From the NCBI GenBank assembly GCA_017860075.1, contig JAFNAH010000003.1:1-14580 (forward strand): 14,580 bases of DNA, given 5' to 3'. Position numbers and translations under genes: made by a program. Below the pieces are notes generated by a model. It did no database searches. It had not been told where the DNA came from and was given only the letters and a program-made list of their open reading frames with translations. The stretch's first letter is position 1; every line of letters starts with the position of its first letter. Shown piece after piece: positions 13,751-14,580 of the stretch. This DNA comes from Acidobacteriota bacterium (GTDB lineage Bacteria > Acidobacteriota > UBA6911).

Positions 13751-14580
13751 ATGCAATTAGTACCGATCTCCTTCGGCGCATTATTCCTCCTGCTGACGCA
13801 CGTGCCCGGACCCGCCGTATCGTTTCAGACGCCTGCCGCATCGGAGGCTGCGCTGTTCGGGGCCGTGATCGGCTCCATTGAGTACTCTGCGGACGCTCCT
13901 CTGAACCGCGCCGACTACGACAGCCTGATCGGTATGAAAGCGGGTGGCACTCTCACCCGAACCGGCGTCAAGAATGCCATCCAGGCGCTCTACAGCACCC
14001 AGCTCTTTGCCTCGATCGTTGTCGACGCGGAGCGGGCTGATCACGGGGTTCGTGTCACGTTCCGCCTGCGTCGGGCCTATTTCTTCAACGAGTTCAAAAT
14101 CGAAGGGGATCTCGATCTGGAAGCGCGTTCACTCACCGAGATCCTCCGGCTCCCCGTAGGAGACCGTTACGCTCTGGAGAAACTGGAGGACGCCCGGAAG
14201 GCCGTGGTCCGCATGGTCGAGGAAAGGGGCTACTATCTTGGGCAGGTTGAAACTCGGACCGTGGTCAACCGTGTGACATTCCAGATCGACACGATATTTG
14301 CGGTGAAGACCGGCAAGCAGGCGGTGTTGGGCTCTTTCCGGATACAGGGTGTGCCGGAGGCGGAAATTGAGCCGATCCGCGACAGGCTGAAGCTCCGGGA
14401 GGGGAAAGAGTACAGCCATGGGAAGGTTGCGAGTCAGCTGGAGGGTCTGAAGAAGTACCTTGTCGAACGCGGGTACCTGGCGGCGACACCCGAAATCAGT
14501 GAGGAGTTCGATCGCGCGCAAAACAACGTGGCGTTGACGCTCAGCTTCAGGAATTTCGGAAGGGTCCGTGTGGCGCTCGA
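13751..14580 (+). CDS. POTRA-repeat outer-membrane protein, BamA/TamA (Omp85) type, N-terminal part
   Basis: The reading frame is open from 13751 to the window end (276 complete codons), so the expected C-terminal beta-barrel lies outside. It begins with a hydrophobic stretch (about residues 3-25, MQLVPISFGALFLLL onward) that looks like a signal peptide but lacks the usual positive charges. Then come repeats with the POTRA pattern: about 37-111 (IGSIEYSADAPLN, then LYSTQLFASIVVDAE), about 112-190 (FFNEFKIEGDLDLE, then EERGYYLGQVE) and about 195-270 (LGSFRIQGVPEAE, then LVERGYLAATPEI). Such periplasmic repeats guide outer-membrane proteins into the membrane in BamA and TamA. GGAAGG lies 3 nt before the ATG; no other in-frame start exists before the upstream stop at 13706-13708. 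BamA, TamA or another Omp85 member cannot be told apart from this part. Confidence 0.8.
   Translation, partial: MQLVPISFGALFLLLTHVPGPAVSFQTPAASEAALFGAVIGSIEYSADAPLNRADYDSLIGMKAGGTLTRTGVKNAIQALYSTQLFASIVVDAERADHGVRVTFRLRRAYFFNEFKIEGDLDLEARSLTEILRLPVGDRYALEKLEDARKAVVRMVEERGYYLGQVETRTVVNRVTFQIDTIFAVKTGKQAVLGSFRIQGVPEAEIEPIRDRLKLREGKEYSHGKVASQLEGLKKYLVERGYLAATPEISEEFDRAQNNVALTLSFRNFGRVRVAL

Noticed and set aside
1..14580. tRNA or rRNA genes, CRISPR arrays, insertion sequences, phage or defence genes
   Set aside because: Scanned for by eye; no repeat-spacer pattern, transposase, integrase or defence-like product is visible, and the region is essentially filled with conserved housekeeping genes.

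Overview
The window is an ordinary but well-preserved stretch of a Gram-negative bacterial chromosome, G+C-rich by eye. Ten consecutive minus-strand genes form a classical division-and-cell-wall (dcw) cluster. In transcription order, right to left, they are mraZ, rsmH, ftsL, ftsI, murE, murF, mraY, murD, ftsW and murG; murG is cut by the left edge. MurE carries the DNPR motif of meso-diaminopimelate-adding ligases, and the last plus-strand gene has the POTRA pattern of an outer-membrane beta-barrel assembly protein. Together these point to a diderm with DAP-type peptidoglycan. The C-terminal PASTA domain on FtsI and the overall gene style suggest a lineage such as Acidobacteriota or a deltaproteobacterial-type group. 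That placement is a weak inference.

Layout: 1-11437 is the dcw cluster, mostly packed with gaps of a few bases or a TGATG overlap (murF/mraY). Three places are looser: 86 nt between rsmH and ftsL, 173 nt between ftsL and ftsI, and 62 nt between ftsW and murG. The last of these contains a perfect 9-bp hairpin built around the ftsW stop codon. The 264-nt region 11438-11701 is a divergent control region. It holds a near-consensus sigma70-type promoter for mraZ, followed at the predicted transcription start by three GTGG repeats at exact 10-bp period. That is the form of a MraZ operator, so the cluster is probably autoregulated by its own first product.

Plus-strand genes run from 11702 to the right edge: a divergent YchF/Obg-family P-loop NTPase with a C-terminal TGS domain, a ZIP-family metal transporter, and the N-terminal part of a POTRA-containing outer-membrane protein cut by the window end. 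Between the last two lie two GC-rich hairpins and a possible extended -10 promoter.

The dcw genes work together. MurE and MurF (with MurD, and MurC presumably outside the window) build the UDP-MurNAc-pentapeptide, MraY makes lipid I, MurG makes lipid II, and FtsW with FtsI polymerises and cross-links septal peptidoglycan with FtsL as scaffold. RsmH methylates 16S rRNA, and MraZ controls transcription. I see no previously undescribed system here. The most worthwhile items are the regulatory architecture at mraZ, the ftsW/murG hairpin, the unusual ftsL-ftsI gap, uncertain starts of murF and rsmH, and the divergent nucleotide-binding motifs of the YchF-like protein.
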